From positions 31,866,055-31,930,054 of the forward strand of contig NC_057762.1 in NCBI RefSeq assembly GCF_010389155.1: a stretch of DNA of 64,000 nt, read 5' to 3'. Positions 33,646 through 43,596 of the stretch are shown here, piece by piece (within the stretch, counting starts at the first letter, position 1; the number at the start of each line of letters is the position of its first letter). The notes below the pieces were generated by a model. The model was given only the letters and a program-made list of their open reading frames with translations, did no database searches and was not told the origin of the DNA. The stretch comes from Erigeron canadensis. Taxonomy: Eukaryota; Streptophyta; Magnoliopsida; Asterales; Asteraceae. A program made the translations under genes and the position numbers.

Positions 33646-36440
33646 TCAAATTGTATCTAACCATGAATCAAAGTCATCAAGTAATTCAGACTTGGAACCA
33701 AGAGGATTGGACTTGACCTCATGAGTTGGTGATGCACTGTTTTGATCGATCAGAGAGGGAGTAGATGTTTCTTTGAGCAGGTCATCGAGGGTACCATCAA
33801 TATCAAAATCTACTGTTTTTCCTTTTGAGGTTGAGGTTGAGGTGGAGGCTAAGGCATTCTCTTTCAGGCTAGCATCAGCAAAAGAATCAAGAAGCATATC
33901 AAGTTCAGTTTCGGCTGTTTCTGCTTTGAGTTTTGATTGGCTCTCATTTGGTTGCACCATTGGTCTCAAATTGGTGCTATCAATATCGTCCTGAATAACT
34001 AGACGGTTGCTCTTGGTGGTGGTGGGAGATGTGACTTTGTGGGTGATGTCGACACTCTGGCTAGAGTTTTGTTGTTCTTCACTTCTTTCAGAAAGCTGCC
34101 AAAATCAGTAACAGAAGTATTAGGCTAAACAGCATGGTTAATCTTTTAAAGTTTGAAAAAGATACGACGGAATAAAAAACTGAAACTGCAGAAGCAGTAT
34201 ATCAGATTCAAAGATGGAACACAGAGGTGGGAAAATGATTCATATAAGTCGGGCTATCTCAAAGCACTGATACCTTATTAGTTATTACTTAATTAGTGTC
34301 AGATATGGCTTTTTCCTCTCACTGTTTGACCCCTTGAAAATAAAAGGAATAACTAAAACTAACTTGTAATAAAAAGATCATGCAAGAAACCCAACAAACA
34401 TGTGATTCTAGGAGGGCATTTCCTAAGATGTTTTTCGTGGTCAGAGACCCATTTTGACCCAACTATTCTACTAGATCTTTGCAAATGTCTCATCGATGTG
34501 GATTCTGATGTAGGCCATACAAGCTACAAGTTACAATTAACAGGTGGGGCCCATAAAGAGATGATAGCATTATGGGATTTGAATCAACCCAGCTGAAACT
34601 AGGCTCTAAAGCCTCACCAAACTTGACCAATCCCTCAGGTTTGCCACTCCGTTGATATGAAGACAATATAGCATTGTAAGTCAACCAATAAACCATGATG
34701 TAACTGGTGAATGAAAGAATTATACATACCAGCTCCAAAGGGAACAACTCCTCTTCCATAAAAAGCCTTGAAGGTAAATCTATTTTTGCGAGTTGTTCAG
34801 AAAGATCATGCAAACTCAGCGAGAGAAACGAGGACTGCATTCATAAGAATATGTGTGACAAAAAGCAGATCATGAGCATATTGCTAGTAGCAGGACCGTC
34901 AAATCAGTCAAAACAATTCAAAGTAAAAAACAAAGAGTCTTAAGTCAAATTCAGGTTTAAGCTTTATAAAGTAAAATAGGCGGTCTAAGTAAGATAGGCC
35001 AGTAAAATCAGTCTTGGGTCAAAGGTATAAGAGCGTTACAAACTAAAAGTTATCTTGATTATTTTCATTTGTAAAGAGAGATTTTCAAAAGTTCAGATGG
35101 CCAGTTCGAGTGATACGTATCTCAAGCTGCTAAACAGGGTAATTCTAGCCCTATGATTTGGGTGATATAGAATAAATACGGATGTTTAGCAAACTGAGTT
35201 GTAATGGAATTCACCAACGGCACTGGTTAACAGAAACAATCTGTGAATTCAGGGACAGGACAGAACTGGCACCCAAAGATAAGTTGGGTCTATAACCAGA
35301 GTGGCATTGCAGGTCAAAATTAACATTTAAAGTACTATCGATGATCTGACTAACATTTAACAGTTTGACCCACCAAGTAAAGTGCACAAAGTAAAATAGC
35401 ATTTAACCAAAAAAAAAAAAGAACCTCGTAGTTAGCGGACGTCTTATCTTCCACAAAAAAGGTATCATTTTGAATTGATGATAGCAAGCTTTCACCTCGA
35501 ACAGCAAAGAAGGAGTCTTTTCCCTGACCAAAGTCTAACAACATTGATTTAATCTTCTAAAAAGCTGATTGTTAAACTACTCACAAACAACATATCTATT
35601 GAAACACTAAATCCCACGGCCACTAGTAGTGTTTCTATACGTTCACCAATAATTGTTAAGATTCATTGCAGCACTTCAGGCTAACAAAATCACCTAAAAA
35701 CAGTAAAAGTTATAACATTTCATATCACATAATTGTTAGGGAAAATATTTAGACCTATGGGAATTGTGGACTGATTACTTTCCTATTTGAAGGATATGCA
35801 TTATTAGTCTTATAAAGATGTAAAATACTTTTAAATTGTACATACATCAAGCCTGATCAAAATGGGGTGAACGGCGCAGGTGGCATAAATCACATTTCTT
35901 TAAACTACAGAAACAGCAACATATAATTTAAGCGTAAACTGGTTCAAGATTTGTATTGCAGACATCAGAACACAAAACCCATATGAAAGAAACTGAGATA
36001 CCGAAAACAGTTACACAAAATGTACTAATAAGAAGAATAAGCAACTGAAAAAGAATATGTGCTATACCAGAAACAAAATCATCAAGAGATGGAAAGAACC
36101 CAGAAGAGATTTTCGACGAATTCTGCGACTTGGCCTCAGAAAGCAAGTAAGCATAGTCTGCACCTTTACTTTGAGGTACAACAACACCGCCCGGCTGACT
36201 CGATTGATCTTCTTCTTCTTCTTCCTGATAACGGTCCCAATTAGATGGGAGGTGGGTCTGAGATGGGGGCAGAGGTTTTTGTTTAGCTGTTGCAGGTGCC
36301 TTGTTTGTGGGGGCTAATGCCCCCCCAGCAGAAGTTGTCGCTGTAGTAGCACCTTTGGATTTTTGATTTGGATGATGATGTTTTTTGCTATGATGCAGAG
36401 AGTGTGCTCTCTTTGATTTCGCAAGCGATTTTGAATCCAT
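33646..36440 (-). CDS. Conserved plant protein of unknown function, C-terminal DDFDSWLDTI
   Basis: Four exons on the minus strand: about 36075 (or 36068)-36440, 35425-35556, 34730-34834 and 33646-34095, giving roughly 350 residues. The N-terminus is basic and His-rich (KSKRAHSLHHSKKHHHPNQ) with low-complexity Ala/Pro/Thr. Then come LPSNWDRYQEEEEEDQ, VVPQSKGADYAYLLSEA and FFPSLDD; then FFAVRGESLLSSI, FLSLSLHDLSEQLAKIDL and RLFMEEELFPLEL; and an acidic end, ELDMLLDSFAD, DIDGTLDDLL, LLDDFDSWLDTI. I know this architecture from uncharacterised plant proteins but not its function; no membrane segment or catalytic motif is seen. The intron 1 donor is uncertain: the best GT (36067) gives a phase that does not match exon 2, whereas a weaker GT (TTT-GTTTCT at 36074) keeps the frame; a missed micro-exon is possible. 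The Met start at 36440 is preferred over an upstream Leu. Confidence 0.75.
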
Positions 36441-36665
36441 TTTGAGGGTTTCGAAGATCTGCAAAAATAAGACCTGAATAGTAGTATTCAGTTAGCCATG
36501 AGCAGTTGACTAGGGGAGTATTTGGTAGAGGTGGCAAAGTGGATGGGTCGGTTAATAAGCATCTGAATAAAATAGGCAAAGTGTTCCGAATACCACCAGA
36601 TCGAAGCACAAAATTAGGGTTTTATTACAAACAAAAAAGGTATTTATTAAAAGTTTAATAAATCA

Positions 36666-37180
36666 ATGCGTTACGTATCCCGATCAGGGAATAATTCCCG
36701 ATCAGGGAATAATTGGTATCCCGACCATGGCTATTGCTACAGTCGCTGCAAATAGTCATGCCACGTCAGCTTTCCACTAACCACTGTCATGATGGTAACA
36801 TCTTTCACCAAGCATTTGCAGCGATAAAAGTAGAATCTAAAACTACGAGTTTTGATCAATGTTATAGTACTTGAGCTTGTAATATTATTTTAACATTTGT
36901 CTTGCAAATATTATTTTAACATTTGCTTTGGAAATAATATGTATACAACTTTTGCTTTGTAATCATCATCGTCATTTTAAAGTCGTTTAATTTTCGTTCC
37001 TCTATTCAAAACTCATCACCTTTTTTTGAGTTGTTTAATAAATGTTTTTTATATATTTAATTGCTACATTAAATGCTTTTGATAAAAATGATGTTGACTT
37101 TTGACCCAACTTTTTGCAGCGACTGTCGCTGCCAAAGGCCTGATGGGAATACTGAAAGTCTGGTCGTGTTACCATTCGCC
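36666..37180. mobile_element. Possible MITE with imperfect terminal inverted repeats
   Basis: The left part ('tatcccgacc' then 'tgctacagtcgctgcaaat') and the right part (reverse complement 'tattcccatcaggcc' then 'gcagcgacagtcgctgcaaa') pair over about 45 bases. A 'cccgatcagggaataatt' unit is doubled at the left end. The interior is AT-rich. No clear target duplication was found, so the limits are approximate. Confidence 0.45.
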
Positions 37181-37479
37181 TAAATCAAACTATAGACTTT
37201 AGTTAATGTGATAAAAGAATGAAAAAGGTTTTGCTTTTTTTAATTTTTATGAGTAACTAAGTTAATTTTCACCCCGTTTGTAGTGGTACTAAAAATAAAA
37301 GTATAATCTCAAAAAATAGGTAATAAAATTAAAAAAAATTGAAATAAAGAATGACAAAATAAAAATGAAATCAAGATACAATTTATATGAAGTTAGATAT
37401 TGATGATTATGGTGAGTTATCACCAAAATAAATCCCTAATTATATAAAATCAAATATGTCGAGCCTTCACAAAAATACA

Positions 37480-38160
37480 AAAATGTGAGGTTTGCAAGAC
37501 ATAGACTAAGGAAGGAAGGGTTGGAAGCTTAGACAAAGTCTAAGAAGGAAGGCTTGGAAGTTTAGACAAAGTAAGGAAGGAAAGGCTTCCAAGGCTAGAC
37601 AAGTAAGGAAGGAAAGGCTTCCAACCTTAGAGTGGAAAGCTAGACAAGTAAGAAAGGAAAGGCATATAACCTTAAGCAAAGGAGAGGAAGCCATGGGGCC
37701 CAGCCTAGGCCTCCAAGGAAGGATAAAGTCTAAGTCTAGTTAATATATATATCCATTTATATGTTAAAGATCGGTTGTCGAGGCTTGAGGTTGGAAATGG
37801 GCCCCACGCCTAAGCTTAGCAAGAAGGATGGAAATAGCACCGCGCCTAAGCTTAAATAAAGAAGGAAAGAAGTTTAGACAAAGTCTAAGTCTGGAAGCAA
37901 GGAGTGGGGGCCCAGCCAAGGCTTAAGTAAAAGACAAGGAGGAAAAGCTTTAAGGTTGGAGGTAGACCCCATGCCTAGGCTTACCAAGGAAGGAATGGTG
38001 TCTAAGCTTAAAGAAAAGACTGAGTATCTAAGCCTGGAAAAATACTAAGTGTCTAAGCCTAGGAAAGGACAAAGTGTCTAAGCTTAGAAAAAGACTAAGT
38101 GTCTAAGGGAGACTAAACAAAGGAATACACTCTCTCTTGGTAAGGCTTAGGTGAAGCAAA
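37480..38160. repeat. Degenerate minisatellite-like region
   Basis: Dozens of short imperfect units such as 'aaggaaggaaaggcttcca', 'agctagacaagtaagg' and 'actaagtgtctaagcct' follow one another for about 680 bases. The strand is strongly purine-rich. Unit length varies (about 18-45). No ORF is supported; the apparent minus-strand Leu/Phe-rich ORF at 37506-37694 is just the repeat translated. Confidence 0.75.
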
Positions 38161-38417
38161 GATGGGGTGGCCCCCACTGGCCAAGCTTGGCAAGGTAAAG
38201 AGAGATGGAGCTCGACCCAATTGTCTTCTTTTTATGCCTAGACCTCAATAACATTTTGGGTATATATAAGTAAGCTAAATCGAGGCTAAACCTCGATTGA
38301 GATATATCAAAGCCTGGAAGCTCGATATTGGTTAACATCAATCCAAATTAGCATTGACATATTGATAAATGAGTATTCAAATGACTGACAAGGAATGTTC
38401 TATACCTAATATTATCG

Positions 38418-38490
38418 TATCGGGCCAGGGCCCATATTGCACGGCCCAAAGTACTAGAAACCCTAATCAGATGCCTATAAATAGGCCTCA
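38418..38490 (+). promoter_or_regulatory. Orphan promoter-like module (site II, telo-box-like, TATA)
   Basis: In order: 'cgggccagggcccat' and 'acggcccaaag' (GGCCCA/site II-like), 'aaaccctaat' (telo-box-like, about 38457-38466) and a TATA box 'ctataaatagg' (38475-38485). A C/A-rich leader-like stretch ('cattctattcacaatcaatt') follows. This is a strong-looking plant promoter, yet no ORF longer than about 75 codons follows within 1 kb. It may be an LTR promoter left from a retroelement, or drive a non-coding RNA. Confidence 0.45.
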
Positions 38491-38809
38491 TCAATTGTTT
38501 GTCAGGACATTCTATTCACAATCAATTCACACACATATTTGTTACAACACTCTCTGCAAATATCAGAGAATATACAACATCATCAATATATATTCATAAG
38601 CATTCATCATCAATCAATCATTACATAAAAATCATATATCATTAATATCTTCCATAGATCGATACATCTCTATGGGAAAATCATCATACACCTTAGATTT
38701 GTCAAGAGTTTATTAGGTTTGCACTCTTTTTGAGAAGATCTTGATGATTTTCATGGTTAAACTCACTTTGTGATTGAGTTCTACTTTTCATGCTCAAACA
38801 GATATATAA

Positions 38810-39395
38810 CAGAATATTAAAATACTTAATGTGTTTAAAAACCTATATAAAGTATAAATTATTTTCATTTTTATTAAACACTCACCTTAATTGATCAATC
38901 ACATGCTTTACTATAATATTAGCAAAGAGTGTTGTTTTAAGTTATTATATATACAACAAATCAACAAATTTTGGATGTGAGTGGTTTACTAGCTATTGAT
39001 AATAAGCTTTTACGTGTATATTTTATTTTGACTATAGCGCAAAACTAGAGAAGTAGAGAGGTTACTTGGATTAGTGATGCTCAATGTATATTCCTATTTG
39101 ATTTGCAAGGAGTGTGGGCCTTACCACTAAAGTCTTATACGAGTAAGATTTAATTTGCATATCTAATTGTAGACTGGCATATGGTCAATTCTTACAGGTA
39201 TAATTAAAAGTTCATAAGATCTCTTTAAATCTTTTTATTTGTTGTAAATACCTTAAAACAACACTCTTTGCTAATATTATAGTAGAACATGTGATTAATC
39301 AATCAAGGCTAAGTGTTTAATACAAATTAAGATATTTTGTACTTTATATAGGTATAAGCACATTAACTATATCTTAATATCCTGAAAGTATATTA
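38810..39395. mobile_element. Element with ~140-bp terminal inverted repeats
   Basis: The left arm (about 38820-38945) and the right arm (about 39250-39390) are reverse complements with mismatches. They share 'aacctatataaagta', 'tattaaacact', 'gatcaatcacatg' or 'gattaatcacatg', and 'actataatattagcaaagag' followed by 'tgttgtttta'. Long-TIR MITE or foldback structure. Superfamily not determined. Confidence 0.65.
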
Positions 39396-39669
39396 GAATT
39401 GGTATTGGTATGTTTTAATTTTTATTTTGTCATTTTTTAAAATTTTTTAATTTTATTACCCTTTTTTGATATTTTGATAATTTTTTTAAAATATATTTTG
39501 ATATTTAAGATGTTAAATATGATACTTTTATTTTCATTCCCGAGTGGTGCATATTAATTCGTTAAAAACTAAAAAAACAAAACATTTTCCTCTTCTTTTA
39601 TCATATTAACTAAAGTTAGTAGTTTGATCTATTAAATTTCTAATAATTACTTTTCTGTTTGTAATAAAA

Positions 39670-39930
39670 CCCTAAATTTACAACAAATAAAAAGATTTAA
39701 AGAGATCTCTCAACTTTTACTATCTATAAGAGTTGGTCATAAGTCAGCTTAAAATTGGATATACAAATTAAATCTTACTCATGTAAGACTTTAGTGGCCG
39801 GAACCATAATCTTTACAAATCAAATTGAAATATACATTAAACATCACTAATCTGAGTAATCTCTCTAGTTTTATGATATAATCAAAATAAAACATACACA
39901 GGTAAGCTTATTATTAATAGCCCTTAGCTA
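39670..39930. repeat. Inverted copy of 38995-39250
   Basis: Read in reverse, this segment repeats the interior of the preceding element: shared 'ttacaacaaataaaaagatt', 'taaagagatct', 'aaattaaatcttactc', 'taagactttagtgg' and 'catcactaat'. Together they give a stem of about 250 bases with a ~420-base loop. Confidence 0.7.
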
Positions 39931-40159
39931 TAGTGAATCACTTACGCCCAAAATTTGTTGATTTGTTATATATATAATGTCAAGAGAAAAAAGATTATAC
40001 AATCACACTTTGGTAGTTAGGTTATGTTAAAAGAAACTATTAAATATAGTATTAAGGATCTAAATACCATTAAACACGTAAATCTGTTAAGATCTATATG
40101 TTGTACAAGACGTGAAGCTAATCTTGTGCATTACATTTGGTTTTCTAATTTAACATAAA
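39931..40159. other. AT-rich spacer
   Basis: The left part (to about 39985, 'aaaatttgttgatttgttat') continues the inverted similarity to 38945-38995. Beyond that nothing is recognised. Confidence 0.4.
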
Positions 40160-40428
40160 CTAACATGGTACCCGCGCGTTGCGGCGGATACAATTGACAC
40201 AACGCCATGATGGTTACCATCAACAAACCTATGTGTTGTGTTTTTTTGAAGAAAACAATACTCATGGACTTTGTGTGTTTTTTTTTTGTTTGTGTGTTTT
40301 AGTTTCTAAGTGGTGGGCTGTGTGTATTGAAGAAGTTGGGTAAGGAGGGCATAAGTGTAGTTTCGTCATGTGTAACTTTTAACATTTAAGAGAGAGAGAG
40401 TTCTATTCTTTTTATAAAGTAGTATAGA
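40160..40428 (-). mobile_element. Complete short Helitron-like element, 269 bp, minus orientation
   Basis: On the minus strand it starts TCTATACTACTTTATAAAAA at 40428, preceded by A. It ends with a GC-rich 'ccgccgcaacgcgcgggtac' and CATGTTAG at 40160, followed by T. Both ends match the plus copy ending at 7163, and the A/T junctions agree with Helitron insertion. No ORF. The end TTAG differs from CTRR. Confidence 0.65.
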
Positions 40429-41247
40429 TAAGGTGGTTGCTAGCTTAAAAATGTTATGGAAAAAGTTTTTTAATGAAGGTTTTAAAAACGAGAAAAACAT
40501 TAAATAAAAAAAATAACAAAGAGAAAAAAGAGAATTTTAACAGAATGTTTAAATTGATCTCACCAAAACTTCAATGGTAAAGGAAGTATGCCAGTCAGCG
40601 AAAATATTAAGTTTTTCTTTTGGTTTTCATATCACTAATTAGATGAGTCAAAGATTCAAAATTTACTATTCGGCTTGTTTAGTTATTTGAGTCGAACGAG
40701 CTATTCAAGCTTTATAAGTCATATAGTCCCAACGAATTTAGATAAAATGAGTTTTATGAGTTATTTAACTATATGATAGGTTTATTCATGTGATAAAAAA
40801 ATGAGATATTTTATAGTTTGAGTACAAATGATCTTGTAAGTATGTATTTGTGGATTTGATGTTTGGTAGCTGATTAAAAGCTGGTGTAAAAAGTTTCCTC
40901 TATATTTACGTTTTCTATTCGAGATCTCTTGGAGATTCATAAATTGACGAGTATTTCATCTAGTAGTAACTTAGTTTTGTATGTGGTTATGCTATTAACA
41001 TGTTGAAGCATTTGGAGAGCTCAAAACGAGTTAATTTTGTGGTCTAGTACTCTAGTCAATGGAGAGTCTTGAAGATTTACAATTCCTTGGTTACTTTTGG
41101 ATAAAAAATCATGTGAAAAGAGACTCAATCATGTAAAACCTTAGGAAAATTTAATACTACGTAGATAACAATATTTTTTGGTACTTGCACTGTTGATTGC
41201 TATTGTAATCTCATTAATGACAATGTTTATGAACAGTAACGTGCCAC

Positions 41248-42160
41248 GTGACGCTGTTCTGTTGGTCCACCTGTACTTTGCGTTTTTTCCCAGATTTTGC
41301 CATATCGGATTCCGTTAAGGTTATTTTTCGTTCCGTTTTTCTTGGTTTCCTACATAGCTTTTTTTGCTTTTGTGTTTTCTTTCTATTGGTCTACCTATAC
41401 CCCGCGTTTTTTCGGATTTTGCCATATCGAATCCCGTTAAGGTTATTTTTCTTTCGGTTTTTGTTGGTTTATTACGTAGTTTTTTTGCTTTTGTGTTTTC
41501 TTTCTATTGGTTCATCGTATACCCCACATCACTATTTAGATTTTGCCATTTTGGATCCCGTTTGGGGTTTTTTCTTGGTGTTCATCATAGTTTTTTGGCT
41601 TTTGTGTTACGAATTAATATATTGGAAACTTTTACTCAATATTTTTTCCCCTTTGTTATTTCTATTTTCGTTAAAGTTATTTATCTTTCGGTTTTTCTTG
41701 GTTTTTTGATATCTTTTTTTTTCCTTATATGATCTCTTTTATTGGTTCATCATATACCCCGCATCACTATTTAGATTCTGACATTACGGATCCCATTTGG
41801 ATTTTTTTCTTTCGGTTTTTTTTGCATGGTTATCAATAGTAATCATGTTTATTAAAACTTGACATGTGGCATCGGTTATAAAGTAACACATCATACGTTT
41901 CTTATAGTTTGGATTTTGTCACATTGCATCCTGTTCGGATTTGTCACATCTTTTTTTTTTTATATTTTTTTAGTTTTGTTTTTTTTCAGATTTTTTTATT
42001 ACGGACTACTTCTTTTGTTTTTTTCATACTTTTTATTTGGCATTCAACCTTATTGTGATACACCCCGTACCACTACTTGCATTTTGCTATATCGCATCTG
42101 CTTAAATTCTGAATTAATATATTAATATTTTTGTCATATCACATCCCGTTAGGGTTTCTA
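41248..42160 (+). repeat. Degenerate ~125-bp tandem array
   Basis: Five to six units, each with 'gattttgccatatcg'-like, 'atcccgttaaggttattttt'-like and 'tttcggtttttcttggtttc'-like segments and a 'ccccgc' or 'cccacatcac' spacer. Period roughly 120-130 bases, with units decaying toward the right. It is T-rich on +, which creates long Phe/Leu ORFs (for example 41248-41709) that should not be read as genes. It ends shortly before the Helitron 3' terminus at 42325 and probably belongs to that element. Confidence 0.75.
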
Positions 42161-42293
42161 CTACAGGTTACGTTTTTGGTTTCTTGCATACTTTTAAACA
42201 AACATATTAATGACAAAATTATTTCTAATTAAGCGGTCAAAAATTCACAGCATATATACTAAAATAACGAACCATTTCAACGAGGGAATTGAG

Positions 42294-42325
42294 ACCCCGC
42301 AACGCGGGGTCCAAAATTTTCTAGT
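42294..42325 (+). mobile_element. Canonical Helitron 3' terminus
   Basis: A perfect 8-bp stem with 3-base loop (GACCCCGC-aac-GCGGGGTC, 42294-42312) is followed by 9 bases and CTAG (42322-42325), then T. This is the classic Helitron 3' end. The element extends leftward and likely includes the tandem array at 41248-42160. Its 5' end was not identified. The same hairpin in opposite orientation occurs at 28763-28777. Confidence 0.75.
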
Positions 42326-42546
42326 TATAATGAAGTTGGTCATTAAAAATTGAAGTTATAAACTTGAAATATAGTTAAAAGAAAAATAGTAAAGAATATA
42401 AATAAACAATATCGAGTTAAATATTTGAGAACACACTTCGATAAGTTATTATTAGGGGACTAAAACTCTAAAATATACCAGTATCTTCTTACAAGGATAA
42501 AAAAAAAAACTTAATACTATCAAAAAGGAGAAAAAACCCTAAAACA

Positions 42547-42837
42547 ATGGCGGCGAGGAAATCAAAAAAGAACCAAGGAGTCCTATCAAGGGTATCATCA
42601 ACAATCTCTGAATCACCAATCATATACAAAGGCAAACAAGCTGCTTCTGATGCAGGTTTCGTCGCTAACAAGCTTCTAAGGAGCACAGGAAAGGCGGCGT
42701 GGATCGCAGGAACCACTTTCTTGGTTCTGATTGTCCCGTTGATCATCCAGATGGACCGTGAGGCCCAGTACAATGAGCTTGAGCTACAACAGGCTAGTTT
42801 GCTCGGCACTCCTCCTGCTGGTCTGCCTCAAAAATGA
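42547..42837 (+). CDS. TOM9: Mitochondrial import receptor subunit TOM9 (plant TOM22)
   Basis: Subunit of the TOM complex in the mitochondrial outer membrane, the truncated plant form of TOM22. It is intronless and encodes 96 residues, the usual plant length. The short basic cytosolic part starts MAARKSKKNQGVLSRVSSTI and contains SESPIIYKGKQAASDAGFVA. One transmembrane helix follows (about residues 50-67, AAWIAGTTFLVLIVPLII). The intermembrane-space tail includes QMDREAQYNELELQQASLLG and ends PPAGLPQK. The acidic receptor domain of fungal and animal TOM22 is missing, as expected in plants. The ATG context (aaacaATGGCGG) is good. The Helitron 3' end lies about 220 bp upstream, within the likely promoter. 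Confidence 0.95.
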   Translation: MAARKSKKNQGVLSRVSSTISESPIIYKGKQAASDAGFVANKLLRSTGKAAWIAGTTFLVLIVPLIIQMDREAQYNELELQQASLLGTPPAGLPQK

Positions 42838-43400
42838 TCCCCTTTTTATTTTAATAAAGGTTCTTGCTTTAACTTATGTTTTCTTTTCTTTTCATTTTTT
42901 AAGCATGTTTTGGAGCTAATTATTTTGTTGGGGTTTGGGGTATTTTCGATAAAAAAAAAATTTTTAAGCTATGATCAGCTTATAAGCCAAGCTTGAGAAT
43001 AAGCAACGCGAAGAACCCAGAAATGTTGTACTAAGTAAATTGTAGATTTATAAGTATAATTGTGTGACTTGACTTAATAATGACTAGGATTTGAGATTAG
43101 GATACCTATATGAGATTTTATTCTTTTTAAGCATCTTTGTGTGTGTTTTTAGAAAATTAGGTCAGATATTTTTGATGTATAATTTTTATTTTTATGAATC
43201 TTACGATACGAGTCATGAAACGAATTTCACCAAACGAGTCGTAGAGCAGTGCACGTGCAATAACTAGTTTCTCTTTTTTCTTAAATTTGAGTCACAAGGT
43301 TGGTAATCTATACACCACCATTTTTTTGCCATAAACCACCTAACATGCGTCACATGACTGTACATCTTAAAGCATGTTTGGTGGTGTACGCCTAAAAACT
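42838..43400. other. TOM9 3' flank
   Basis: A possible poly(A) signal 'ttttaataaagg' lies at 42850-42861. Beyond it no gene is seen. Confidence 0.5.
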
Positions 43401-43596
43401 GGTGGTGTACGGATCATCACATATAAGTTTGGCAGCGAGTTTCTCATGGCGGTGGTTGAAGAGGTGGAATGTGTCATTTTTATTGGGTTTAGACAAGGGG
43501 TGGTGTACTGATCATCACACATAAGTTTGGCAGCGAGTTTCTCGTGGTGGTGGTTGAAGAGGTGGAGTGTGTCATTTTTATTGGGTTTAGAGAAAG
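43401..43596. repeat. 98-bp tandem duplication
   Basis: Two adjacent units (43401-43498 and 43499-43596) start 'ggtggtgtac' and share 'aagtttggcagcgagtttct', 'ggtggttgaagaggtgga' and 'gtcatttttattgggtttag', with about seven differences. Confidence 0.92.

Noticed and set aside
37506..37694. Minus ORF of repeated FLTCLA-like units
   Set aside because: Direct translation of the minisatellite-like DNA; no start context or homologue.
41248..41732. Two long overlapping + ORFs rich in Phe, Leu and Val resembling membrane proteins
   Set aside because: They lie wholly inside the T-rich tandem array; the composition follows from the repeat and units decay without regard to frame.
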